A stretch of 64,000 nt of DNA from contig CAYZMM010000005.1 in assembly GCA_964479535.1 (NCBI GenBank), forward strand, positions 62,001 through 126,000. Reading direction: 5' to 3'. Shown here in pieces: positions 35,009-42,868 of this stretch. Within the stretch, counting starts at the first letter, position 1. Every line of letters starts with the position of its first letter. The notes under the pieces were generated by a model, which was not told the DNA's origin, did no database searches, and saw nothing but the letters and a program-made list of their open reading frames with translations. The position numbers and the translations under genes are program-made. The DNA comes from S015-6 sp964479535 (GTDB lineage: Bacteria > Desulfobacterota > DSWW01).

Positions 35009-35557
35009 ATGGATCTGGAACGCGCCCTGAGAGAACTGGCCGAGCGGTTTCACGAGCGTGGAGTACGCTACGGCCTCATGGGCGGGTACGCCGTGGCCAT
35101 TCACGGCCATCCGAGGACGACCGTGGATCTTGATTTCCTGGTGGATCGGGCCGATCTGAAGAAGGTCGACACGATTCTGCTTGGGATGGGTTATGATCTG
35201 GTCCACCGGTCCGAGAATGTCTCGCAGTTCGTTTCCTCCGAGAAGGATGCAGGGGAGATCGATTTCATCCACGCCTTCCGCCAGGCGTCGATGAGGATGC
35301 TCGATCGGGCCGAGGAGGCGGAGCTCTTTGCCGAGGGCCCGTCGGTTCGCGTGCTCGCGGTGGAAGACGTGATCGGCCTGAAGATCCAGGCCATGGCGAA
35401 TGCACCCCACCGGCGATCCCACGATCTTGCCGATATTCAGCACCTCGTGGAGGTTCATCGCACGTCGATCGACTGGGAGCTGCTGGAGGATTACTGCGAC
35501 CTTTTCGGGATGTCGGACATGGTGGAGGCGCTGAAGGCAGGGAAATGGCAAAGCTGA
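35009..35557 (+). CDS. Nucleotidyltransferase-fold protein (MNT/AbiEii-like)
   Basis: 182 aa. The polymerase-beta nucleotidyltransferase signature is clear: GLMGGYAVAIHGHPRTTVDL followed by DFLVD (GG at ~30, Asp pair at ~48/50), then VEDVIGLKIQAMANAP and HDLADIQHLV, as in the DUF6036/AbiEii group. Such proteins occur as stand-alone enzymes or as toxins/antitoxins in two-gene units. It overlaps a 74-codon gene by 13 nt. ATG 35009 is chosen as the first Met ahead of the fold; the upstream in-frame stretch is repeat DNA. Confidence 0.75.
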   Translation: MDLERALRELAERFHERGVRYGLMGGYAVAIHGHPRTTVDLDFLVDRADLKKVDTILLGMGYDLVHRSENVSQFVSSEKDAGEIDFIHAFRQASMRMLDRAEEAELFAEGPSVRVLAVEDVIGLKIQAMANAPHRRSHDLADIQHLVEVHRTSIDWELLEDYCDLFGMSDMVEALKAGKWQS

Positions 35558-35769
35558 GTGCCGAAGAGAAAAGAGAGCTCCTTGCCGCGGGGCCGGCGCT
35601 GACGGCCGAGCTCGCGAAGGTCAAGCCTCGTGCCGCGTCTCCCTTCCACCCATCCGATGGGGGCGTGGACTACATTGCCCTGACCTCCTTCCTGAATCAG
35701 GTGAATCGCCTGCTGGGTCACCCCCGAAAGCCCTTTCGCCGGATCGAGGGGGAGAAGTTCCTCCTCTGA
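35545..35769 (+). CDS. Small protein of unknown function paired with nucleotidyltransferase
   Basis: 74 aa, basic, no membrane segment: MAKLSAEEKRELLAAGPALT at the start, then FHPSDGGVDYIALTSFLNQV and a basic end KPFRRIEGEKFLL. It overlaps the preceding gene by 13 nt with GGCAGGGA just upstream of the ATG, so translation is coupled. I do not recognise the family. The partner arrangement suggests a shared role, possibly toxin-antitoxin-like, but this is a guess from layout only. Confidence 0.6.
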   Translation: MAKLSAEEKRELLAAGPALTAELAKVKPRAASPFHPSDGGVDYIALTSFLNQVNRLLGHPRKPFRRIEGEKFLL

Positions 35770-35793
35770 AAAGAAAACCAGGCGACGAAAACT

Positions 35794-37062
35794 CTAATCG
35801 GCACGCTCGGCGGCTTCCTCCTCCGCATTCTCCTCCGGGCTCCCCTCCTCCTCCTCGCCGTCCGCCTCGACGGCCGGGAGGATCCCCTGTTCCTGCCGCA
35901 TCTTGTCGATCTTCTGCAGGGGACGTTCCAGCTGGTTCTTTCGCGTGGAAACCAGATGGTCGAACTCCTGCTTCGCCTCGTCGATCCGCCTGCCCATCTT
36001 GTCCATCGACCGGATGAAGGCCTCCCACTGCTGCTGGAATCCCGCCATGTGGGCCAGGACCTGGGAGGTCGTCTTCTCCAGGTTGAAGCTCTCCACCGAT
36101 TGCCGGATCACGGCGAGGACGGCGTAGAGCGTGAAGGGCGAACAGAGGATGATGCTCAGCCGGAGGGCATCGTCGAGGAGAGAAGGGTCTTCCTCCTGGA
36201 TGAAGGAATAGACGTTTTCGTTCGGAATGAACAGGAGGGCGTAGTCCAGGGTGTTGTCCGCCGGATGGATGTACGCCCGGGTCGTGATCTCCCGCACCCG
36301 GGCCCGCACGTCCCGGAGGAACTGGCTCTTCCGTCTTGCCCTTTCCCCCTCTTCGTTCGCTTCGAGGAATCGCAGATAGTTGTCGAAGGGGAACTTGACG
36401 TCCATGTTGATTCGAAGCCCCTTGGGCAGGAAGAAGGTGAAATCCGGCCTGCGGCCCGCCTCCTCCATGGTCTTCTGCTTCTGGTAATTGACCCCCTCCT
36501 GAAACCCGGACAGCCGCAGGATGTCCTCGGCCATCCGCTCTCCCCACTGGCCCCGGGCGCGCTGGCTGGAAAGGGCTTCCCGGAGCTGGTACGCGGTCTC
36601 CTGAAGCCTTGCCGTCCCTTCCGCCGTATTCCTGAGCTGAGCGGCAAGCTCCCCGTATTTCTTCTCCCGGTCCCTTTCCAGCGAGGTCACCATCTCCTCG
36701 ACCCGCCTCAGCTCGGCGCGCATCCCCTCGATGGAGCGGTCGATCAACTGCCGCTTCCCCTCCAAGTCGACGGAAGCCGCTTCTGTGTGCTGTGTCAGGC
36801 TCTGCCGCGCCAGGCTGAGAAAGGCCTCGTTGTTTCGTGCCAAAACGTCCAGGGAAAGGCTGCCGAAGGCGTCCTTCACGCGTTGCAGGATGGTTTCGAT
36901 CTCCTGCCCGCGGATCTCTTCCGAGCGCAGGGCCGCCTCATGGAGCAACCGCCGGGTCCTTCTTCCATGGACACGGAGCACCAGGAAGAGGATGAGCACG
37001 CCTCCGGCGGCCAGTCCGGCCCACAGAAAAGGAGACGCGAGAATCGTGGAAAGCTCTTTCAT
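35794..37062 (-). CDS. rmuC: DNA recombination protein RmuC
   Basis: RmuC-family protein, 422 aa, thought to limit inverted-repeat-driven rearrangement and to carry a nuclease fold. N-terminal membrane anchor (FLWAGLAAGGVLILFLVL), long coiled coil (~50-190), then the RmuC core: RGQWGERMAEDILRLSGF, DVKFPFDNYLRFLEA and PLLFIPNENVY-like ALLFIPNENVYSFIQE. The C-terminal 40 residues are acidic and poorly conserved. ATG at 37062 is the first Met before the anchor. The window contains large inverted repeats nearby. Confidence 0.93.
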   Translation of the reverse strand: MKELSTILASPFLWAGLAAGGVLILFLVLRVHGRRTRRLLHEAALRSEEIRGQEIETILQRVKDAFGSLSLDVLARNNEAFLSLARQSLTQHTEAASVDLEGKRQLIDRSIEGMRAELRRVEEMVTSLERDREKKYGELAAQLRNTAEGTARLQETAYQLREALSSQRARGQWGERMAEDILRLSGFQEGVNYQKQKTMEEAGRRPDFTFFLPKGLRINMDVKFPFDNYLRFLEANEEGERARRKSQFLRDVRARVREITTRAYIHPADNTLDYALLFIPNENVYSFIQEEDPSLLDDALRLSIILCSPFTLYAVLAVIRQSVESFNLEKTTSQVLAHMAGFQQQWEAFIRSMDKMGRRIDEAKQEFDHLVSTRKNQLERPLQKIDKMRQEQGILPAVEADGEEEEGSPEENAEEEAAERAD

Positions 37063-37090
37063 TGCGGAGGTCCCGGGCGACTTTTTAGAG

Positions 37091-37495
37091 CTAGTCCGTC
37101 GAGACAGGCTTGTCCGGCATCCTGTAGACGGTCCCCTGGAAGGTGGCCACGAGCTTGTCCCCCTCCTCGGTGACCCGAATCGAGTAGGTGGCCAGACGCC
37201 GGGTCCGCGAGACCTCGGTCGCCTCGGCGTAGAGCACCTTCTTCTGGGGCGCCTGGAGATAGGTGATGTTCGCCTGCACCGCCACCGCAACGACGCCGTG
37301 GGAGTTCGAAGCGGCCTGGAAGACGAAATCGGCCAGGCTGAACAGGGCCCCTCCGTGCACCATCCCGTGCATGTTGGCGTGGAAGGGCTCGATACACATT
37401 CTTGCCCGGGCGCACCCCGGTTCAACGGAAAGCAGTTCGATTCCCAGGTGTGAAGCATACGCGTCGCTTTCCAGGCCCTTGCGGACGGAATCCAT
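37091..37495 (-). CDS. PaaI-type hotdog thioesterase
   Basis: Acyl-CoA thioesterase fold, 134 aa. The catalytic region reads MHGMVHGGALFSLADFVFQA, with the HGG turn and the Asp of LAD as in PaaI; VAVAVQANITYLQAP is the second strand signature. It ends 28 nt upstream of the rmuC ATG on the same strand. Substrate unknown; PaaI relatives release phenylacetyl-type or other stalled acyl-CoAs. Confidence 0.85.
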   Translation of the reverse strand: MDSVRKGLESDAYASHLGIELLSVEPGCARARMCIEPFHANMHGMVHGGALFSLADFVFQAASNSHGVVAVAVQANITYLQAPQKKVLYAEATEVSRTRRLATYSIRVTEEGDKLVATFQGTVYRMPDKPVSTD

Positions 37496-37632
37496 GGCGG
37501 AAGGTCTCCATCGGGGGTGTACGAAAGGTTCGGACCGGCTGGACAGATCCCGAACGAATACACTATCTTATGATTTTCAGGAGAAAAGGCAATGCAGAGA
37601 GCGGGAACCGACGGGCGCCAGGGAGGAGAAGG

Positions 37633-38286
37633 ATGCTCATCATAGCTTTCGGCGATATCCATATGAGGCCTGAAAAGGCGAGGCAGATCCCGGAGATAGG
37701 CGAGGCCGACTGTGTCGTCCTGAACGGGGACCTGACGATCCGGGGCGGGTGCAACCATGCCCTTCGGATGGTCGCGGCCGTATCCGAGCTGAACCGAACC
37801 GTGTACGCCCAGATCGGGAACATGGACGAAAGGGACGTGGATGCCATGTTCACGGACATGGGGATCAACCTGAACGGCCGCGGGGTGGTCGTGGGCGAGG
37901 TGGGCCTCTTCGGGCTGGGGGGATCCCCGCCGACCCCTTTCCTTACGCCGAGCGAGTTCTCCGAGAAGGAACTGGGAGACTCCCTCAAGAGGGCCTACGA
38001 AGACGTGAAGGAGGCCTCCATCAAGATCCTCTTCTCACACGCCCCACCGCTGAACACGCTGCTGGACCGCATCGGAAGCGGAGAGCACGTGGGAAGCTCC
38101 GCGGTCCGGGAGTTTCTCGAGACTTCGGACTGCAGCGCATGCGTGTGCGGTCACATCCATGAGGCCGCGGGAACGGACCGGGTGGGTTCCGCCCCTGTCG
38201 TCAACCACGGCATGCTCGACCACGGCGGCTACGCCCGTGTCGAATGGGACGGCCGGAACCTCACCGCCACCCTCGAAAGGTGCTGA
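37633..38286 (+). CDS. Calcineurin-like metallophosphoesterase
   Basis: 217 aa. All metal-site motifs are present in order: FGDIH (Asp/His), NGDLT, GNMD in the GNHE position, FSHAPP and CGHIHE, ending VVNHGML. The fold is that of archaeal/bacterial YfcE-like or UDP-sugar/cyclic nucleotide phosphoesterases; the substrate cannot be read. ATG 37633 has GGAGGAGAAGG immediately upstream; the longer upstream frame lacks any ribosome site and overlaps the divergent thioesterase gene. Confidence 0.85.
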   Translation: MLIIAFGDIHMRPEKARQIPEIGEADCVVLNGDLTIRGGCNHALRMVAAVSELNRTVYAQIGNMDERDVDAMFTDMGINLNGRGVVVGEVGLFGLGGSPPTPFLTPSEFSEKELGDSLKRAYEDVKEASIKILFSHAPPLNTLLDRIGSGEHVGSSAVREFLETSDCSACVCGHIHEAAGTDRVGSAPVVNHGMLDHGGYARVEWDGRNLTATLERC

Positions 38287-38302
38287 TCCTTCCGGAATCC
38301 CC

Positions 38303-38331
38303 TTGACAGAGAACGAAAGTCATGCTAAATA
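38303..38331 (+). promoter_or_regulatory. TetR gene promoter
   Basis: TTGACA (38303-38308), 17-bp spacer, TAAATA (38326-38331), ahead of the TetR-family gene at 38439. Confidence 0.7.
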
Positions 38332-38342
38332 ACAAGCGTTAT
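38329..38342. promoter_or_regulatory. Candidate TetR operator
   Basis: ATAACAAGCGTTAT, a perfect 5-bp inverted repeat with a 4-bp spacer, overlapping the -10 and start region of the TetR promoter; consistent with autorepression. Confidence 0.5.
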
Positions 38343-38438
38343 CTGAATTTGGGTTCATTGCAGTCCCGTCCAGCGACCGTCATCTCCCCCTTCGTCGGAT
38401 CCTAGCGAGTCCGGCCCGTTGCGGAAGGGCCTGGAAAG

Positions 38439-39158
38439 ATGTCCGTGTCCCGGCAGCCGACCAAGCGAGACCAGAACAAGGCCGAGACGAGGGCCCGGCT
38501 GATGGCCGCCGCCCGCAAGGAGTTCGCCCGAAAGGGCTTCGCGGGCACGACCCTGCGCTCGATCACCTCACAGGCCGGTGTGACCACCGGAGCCTTCTAC
38601 AACAACTTCCGGGACAAGAAGGGGATCTACCTCGCCATCATCGAAGAGCTCTCCCAGAGGCTTCGCAGCACGACGGAGGATGCAGTCCGGGAAATCGTCG
38701 AGGCGCGCCGCCGGCAGCCGAAGGACAGCCCCACCTTCGAGCTGCTCCGTGGACCCATTGCCCGGATTCTCGAGGAGTCCCTCCGGGACCGGGACCTGTT
38801 CGAGATCCTGCGGAGAGACGGCTGGGGCAGGAACCCGGAGTTCGGCCGTCATTACAGCAAGCTCTTCCAGGAGTTCATCGACCCGCTGCAGAAAGGCCTC
38901 GAGGAGTTCATCGAGGCAGGGTTCTCCCGCCCGTACAACACGGAGCGTCTGGCCCAGGCAGCGGTCAATCTCCTGTTTTATGTGGTTCTGTTCGCCCCCC
39001 GGGACCGGTCGGGGGACCTGGACGGGTGGGCGGACACGATCGCGGCGATGGTGCACGGGGGAGCGAAGCAGCTTTCTGCGCGAAGACCCCTCGGAGCGGC
39101 GAACCTGGCGGAACCGGCTGAAGCGAAGAAGAATGTGAAACGGTCAGCAAACATGTAA
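38439..39158 (+). CDS. TetR/AcrR-family transcriptional regulator
   Basis: 239 aa. N-terminal helix-turn-helix is clear: TRARLMAAARKEFARKGFAG, TTLRSITSQAGVTTGAFYNN, FRDKKGIYLAI. The C-terminal ligand domain is unassigned. It heads the acyl-CoA module that begins 31 nt downstream (39190) on the same strand, so an acyl-CoA or fatty acid ligand and control of that module are inferred. Confidence 0.88.
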   Translation: MSVSRQPTKRDQNKAETRARLMAAARKEFARKGFAGTTLRSITSQAGVTTGAFYNNFRDKKGIYLAIIEELSQRLRSTTEDAVREIVEARRRQPKDSPTFELLRGPIARILEESLRDRDLFEILRRDGWGRNPEFGRHYSKLFQEFIDPLQKGLEEFIEAGFSRPYNTERLAQAAVNLLFYVVLFAPRDRSGDLDGWADTIAAMVHGGAKQLSARRPLGAANLAEPAEAKKNVKRSANM

Positions 39159-39189
39159 CACAGCAAGACGGCAACAGGAGGGAGAAACC

Positions 39190-40644
39190 ATGGTAGGGAT
39201 CACTGCTTACGGCGCCTACATTCCCAAGAGGCGCCTGAATCGGATGGCCATCATTCAAAGCATGGGCTGGCTCGCACCCGCCCTCATGACCGCCGCCCGG
39301 GGCGAGCGGAGCATGTGCAACTGGGACGAGGATGCCATGACCCTGGCCGTGGCGGCTGCGAAGGATTGCGTGACCGGCATGGACAGGGGCAAGATCAACG
39401 CCGCTTACCTGGCCTCGACCAGTCTGCCTTTCAAGGACCGCCAGAACAGCGGCATCCTGGCCACGGCGCTGAATCTGCCCGAGGAGGGGCTCGTGACCGC
39501 GGACTTCACCTCCTCGCTCAAGAGCGGGACCACGGCGCTGCTGACCGCCCTCGACGCGGTGCAGGGAGAGGGCAAGAACAACGTCCTGGTGGCCGCCTCC
39601 GATGCGCGCGACACGAAGTCCGCCTGGTTCTTCGAGATGTGGTACGGCGACGGCGCCGCATCCCTGCTCGTGGGAAAGGACAACGTGATCGCCGAGTTCA
39701 AGGGCGCACACTCGGTCTCCTGTGACTTCGTGGGAAGCTACAGGGGAGCGAATGCACAGTTCGATTACGGATGGGAAGAGCGGTGGATCCGCGAGGAAGG
39801 CTTCGGCAAGATCATCCCCGCGGCCATCGGCGGGCTGCTCGAGAAGTGCGGCGTCTCCATGGATCAGGTGGCCAAGGTGGTCTATCCCTGTCACCTGTCC
39901 AAACGGGTCCACCAGAGCATCGCCAAGCCCCTGAAGGCGGCACCGGAACAGATCCAGGACAACCTGGCCGAGGTGGCGGGCGACATGGGCGCAGCCCAGC
40001 CGCTGGCCATGTTCGTTTCCGCCCTGGAAGAGGCGAACCCGGGAGACAAGATCGTCATGGCGAGCTTCGGGCAGGGGTGTGATGCGCTGCTCTTCGAGGT
40101 CACGGACAACATCAAGAAGCTGCCGGCCCGCAACGGCATGAAGGGTGCCCTGGCCAACCGCGTGGAGGAGGCTCAGTACTCGAAGCTCCAGAAGTTCCGG
40201 GACGTGGTCAACGTGGAGATGGGCATTCGCGCCGAGGCGAACAAGCAGACCGCCCTGTCCGCCCTGTGGAGACACCGAAAGCAGGTCCTCGGCCTGGTCG
40301 GTGGGGAGTGCACCAAGTGTGGAACGCCCCAGTACCCGAGCTTGAGGATGTGCGTGAACCCGGACTGCAATGCAGTGGATTCCCAGGTGGAGCACCCGTT
40401 TGCCGACAAGACCGGAATCATCAAGAGCTACACGGGCGACATGCTGGCCGTGTCCGTGGATCCTCCGGCCATCTACGGTCTCATCCAGTTCGAGGGCGGC
40501 GGGCGGGCCCTCTACGACTTCACGGACTGCACCCTTTCCGACGTGAAAGTCGGCCAGCCCGTGAAGATGTCCTTCCGGCTCAAGTACTATGACGAAGGCA
40601 GGGATTTTCACGGCTACTACTGGAAGGCCGTGCCGCAAACCTGA
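39190..40644 (+). CDS. HMG-CoA-synthase-like protein fused to DUF35 (Zn-ribbon/OB-fold) domain
   Basis: 484 aa. N-terminal two thirds is a thiolase-fold synthase of the HMG-CoA synthase/KAS III kind: MVGITAYGAYIPKRRLNR, GDGAASLLVG, VVYPCHLSKRVHQSI, SFGQGCDALLFE. The last 130 residues are DUF35: a zinc ribbon CTKCGTPQYPSLRMCVNPDC (~375-394) and an OB fold (GIIKSYTGDMLAVS). The usual catalytic Cys position seems to be Leu110 in DFTSSLKSG, so it may not acylate on its own. In archaea, separate synthase, thiolase and DUF35 proteins form a complex; here synthase and DUF35 are one chain and the thiolase follows. Confidence 0.82.
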   Translation: MVGITAYGAYIPKRRLNRMAIIQSMGWLAPALMTAARGERSMCNWDEDAMTLAVAAAKDCVTGMDRGKINAAYLASTSLPFKDRQNSGILATALNLPEEGLVTADFTSSLKSGTTALLTALDAVQGEGKNNVLVAASDARDTKSAWFFEMWYGDGAASLLVGKDNVIAEFKGAHSVSCDFVGSYRGANAQFDYGWEERWIREEGFGKIIPAAIGGLLEKCGVSMDQVAKVVYPCHLSKRVHQSIAKPLKAAPEQIQDNLAEVAGDMGAAQPLAMFVSALEEANPGDKIVMASFGQGCDALLFEVTDNIKKLPARNGMKGALANRVEEAQYSKLQKFRDVVNVEMGIRAEANKQTALSALWRHRKQVLGLVGGECTKCGTPQYPSLRMCVNPDCNAVDSQVEHPFADKTGIIKSYTGDMLAVSVDPPAIYGLIQFEGGGRALYDFTDCTLSDVKVGQPVKMSFRLKYYDEGRDFHGYYWKAVPQT

Positions 40645-40685
40645 ACACAGAGCCGAAACGAGGCTTGTACAGAGGAGGCATGATC

Positions 40686-41894
40686 ATGGCAACAGGAATT
40701 CGAGACAAGGTCGCGATACTGGGCATGGGTTGCTCCAAGTTCGGTGAACGCTGGGACATGGGCGCCGAGGATCTGCTCGTGGAGGCCTTCAGCGAGTGCA
40801 TCGAGGATGCTGGCATCGACAAGAACGAAATCCAGGCCGCCTGGCTGGGCACCTGTTTTCCGGAAATCAGCGTGGGCCAGAGCGCCCTGCCCCTGAGCAT
40901 CAGCCTGCGGCTTCCCAACATTCCGGTGACGCGGGTGGAGAACTTCTGCGCGAGCGGGACCGAGTCCTTTCGCGGAGCGGTCTACGCGGTGGCATCCGGC
41001 GCCTATGACATCTGCCTGGCCGCCGGCGTGGAGAAGCTGAAGGACACCGGCTACGGCGGACTGCCGGAATTCGGTGCGAACGCCGGCCCCCGGGGCTTCA
41101 TGACAGGGGTCAACATGACCGCGCCGGGCAGCTTCGCCCAGCTCGCCAGCGGGTACGCGGCCGCCTACGGCGTGGCCGACGACGAGCTGAAGCGGGCCAT
41201 CGCCCACGTATCGGCCAAGAGCCACGCGAACGGCGTGAAGAACCCGAAGGCGCACCTGAGAAAGGCCGTGACCGAGGAGCAGATCATGGCCGCACCGATC
41301 ATCGCCCACCCGCTCGGCCTGTTCGACTGCTGCGGGGTGAGCGACGGTTCAGCCTGTGCGATCGTGACGACACCGGAGATCGCCAGGAGCATGGGCAAGA
41401 CGGACCTGATCTCGGTCAAGGCCCTGCAGCTCTCCCTGAGCAACGGCTACGAGATGGGCTACAACGAGTGGAACGTGGATCACTTCGTGACCACCTCCAA
41501 GGCGAGCAAGATGGCCTACGAAGAGGCGGGCATCAAGAACCCCCGGGAAGAGATCAGCATGATCGAGGTGCACGATTGCTTCTCGATCACCGAGCTGGTG
41601 ACCATGGAGGATCTCCACCTCTCGCCGAGAGGCGGGGCCATCAAGGACGTCATGGACGGCTTCTACGACGCGGACGGCGGCATTCCCTGCCAGATCGACG
41701 GCGGCCTGAAGTGCTTCGGCCACCCGATCGGTGCCTCGGGCCTTCGGATGCTCTACGAGATGTACCTGCAGCTCCTCGGCCGGGCCGACGACAGGCAGCT
41801 CAAGGATCCGCGGCTCGGGCTGACGCACAACCTGGGCGGGTTCCCGTTCATGAACGTCTGCAGCGTCGGCATCATCGGCCGTCACGAGGGATAG
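40686..41894 (+). CDS. Thiolase (SCP2-type acetyl-CoA C-acyltransferase)
   Basis: 402 aa. The nucleophile is Cys88 in VENFCASGTESFRGA, and GLKCFGHPIGASG carries the catalytic His. It lacks the normal second Cys motif near the C-terminus, as in the SCP2 group. ATG 40686 is chosen because GAGGAGG (40672-40678) is 7 nt upstream; ATG 40680 would be too close. It lies 41 nt after the synthase-DUF35 gene, so the two proteins probably work as one complex, as in archaeal HMG-CoA and in BbsAB-type systems. Confidence 0.9.
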   Translation: MATGIRDKVAILGMGCSKFGERWDMGAEDLLVEAFSECIEDAGIDKNEIQAAWLGTCFPEISVGQSALPLSISLRLPNIPVTRVENFCASGTESFRGAVYAVASGAYDICLAAGVEKLKDTGYGGLPEFGANAGPRGFMTGVNMTAPGSFAQLASGYAAAYGVADDELKRAIAHVSAKSHANGVKNPKAHLRKAVTEEQIMAAPIIAHPLGLFDCCGVSDGSACAIVTTPEIARSMGKTDLISVKALQLSLSNGYEMGYNEWNVDHFVTTSKASKMAYEEAGIKNPREEISMIEVHDCFSITELVTMEDLHLSPRGGAIKDVMDGFYDADGGIPCQIDGGLKCFGHPIGASGLRMLYEMYLQLLGRADDRQLKDPRLGLTHNLGGFPFMNVCSVGIIGRHEG

Positions 41895-41902
41895 ATGCGT
41901 AC

Positions 41903-41992
41903 AGGGGTCAGGGATCAGGGGCCAGGGGTCAGGCCCCACCCAGCCCCATATCGTTCCCTCTCCCTTGAGGGAGAGGGTTAGGGTGAGGGTGA
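41903..41992. repeat. Short dispersed-type repeats after thiolase
   Basis: GGGTCAGGGATCAGGGGCC and AGGGGTCAGG (41905-41933), then the palindromic CCCTCTCCCTTGAGGGAGAG with GGTTAGGGTGAGGG (41956-41989). The second recurs as CCCTCTCCCTCCGGGAGAGG at 44325. Non-coding. Confidence 0.8.
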
Positions 41993-42059
41993 CCCACAGG
42001 GGGAGGGCGAGGGCGATCTCCGCATCGTCAACCGTTTCGTCTGCATGAGAGCAAAGGGC

Positions 42060-42389
42060 ATGCTGAACCGATACACCCATCGCCCCCTCGGCCAGGAGGT
42101 CCGATCCATCTCGGGCTACTACGCGATCGACGAGGAGAAGCGGATTCCCTTCCAGGGGCGTGAGGTGCTGCTCGCAAAGGGATGCTGGGCCGTGGACAAC
42201 AGCTGTTGCGGCACCGGGGGGTGCGGGTTCGCGCTGGTTCCCGGCTATGTGCTGCGTTGGAAGGCCGCGAAGAACGAGAAGGGCGAGCCGGTGACCGAGA
42301 TCGAGCCCGTTGCGGACGCGGAGGAGAAGCAGGCCCTGCGGAGGCTCATTCAGGAATCGGAGAGGGTCCAGCAGGTGAACTTCTGGTAG
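42060..42389 (+). CDS. Uncharacterised small Cys-containing protein
   Basis: 109 aa from ATG 42060 (ATG 42045 would add five residues; neither has an ideal ribosome site). Visible features: YYAIDEEKRIPFQGREVLLA, then a Cys cluster AVDNSCCGTGGCGFALVPGY, then a charged helix EEKQALRRLIQESERVQQV. The CC-X3-CG pattern could be a metal or redox site, but I do not recognise the family. It lies between thiolase and acyl-CoA dehydrogenase genes on the same strand. Confidence 0.6.
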   Translation: MLNRYTHRPLGQEVRSISGYYAIDEEKRIPFQGREVLLAKGCWAVDNSCCGTGGCGFALVPGYVLRWKAAKNEKGEPVTEIEPVADAEEKQALRRLIQESERVQQVNFW

Positions 42390-42400
42390 AACCCAACGTC

Positions 42401-42420
42401 ATTCCCGTGCACGCGGGAAT
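42401..42420. repeat. Short hairpin repeat
   Basis: ATTCCCGTGCACGCGGGAAT: ATTCCCG/CGGGAAT arms with a 6-nt loop, of a type common as dispersed intergenic repeats. It sits 12 nt after the 42060 gene. Confidence 0.6.
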
Positions 42421-42478
42421 CCGTTGGCTCCGCACGTTCGTGCTCAATATCCATGTCGTGGTGAGGCACAAGACAGCC

Positions 42479-42841
42479 ATGCTGGAAATCAGCGTCATCA
42501 TGAACTCCACCATCGAGGACGTGCTTTCCTTCAAGTGCTGTAGTCTGCACGACCAGAACTGCGAGATCCATCTGAAGAACCTGGGTGCGGACCCGATTCG
42601 GGTTCCGAGTTCCTGTGAATTGACGGGTGAAGGTGCAGGCTTTCGCATCGATACGCTCTACCCGGCCGGGATCTACACCATCGGCCCGGGCGAGGTGGCC
42701 GCCTGTTACTGCACGATGGCGGAGGATGACTTCGACAAGTACCATTCCATCGTCTTCACGGACACGGAGGGAAGAGAGCACCGTGCGCCCCTGAGGCAGG
42801 ACCCTCGAGGCAAGGGATCGCGTCTTACACATAATACATAG
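42479..42841 (+). CDS. Uncharacterised Cys-rich beta-type protein
   Basis: 120 aa; the start is uncertain (ATG 42479 has GAGG 13 nt upstream; GTG codons lie just before). Sequence is mostly short strands with several Cys: VLSFKCCSLHDQNCEI, VPSSCELTGEGAGFRI, EVAACYCTMAEDDFDKYHSI. Looks like a small beta-sandwich that may bind metal. Not a family I recognise. It ends 27 nt before the acyl-CoA dehydrogenase gene and belongs to the same strand and probably the same unit. Confidence 0.55.
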   Translation: MLEISVIMNSTIEDVLSFKCCSLHDQNCEIHLKNLGADPIRVPSSCELTGEGAGFRIDTLYPAGIYTIGPGEVAACYCTMAEDDFDKYHSIVFTDTEGREHRAPLRQDPRGKGSRLTHNT

Positions 42842-42868
42842 CATTCAAGAGAAGGAGACAGCGTCGCC

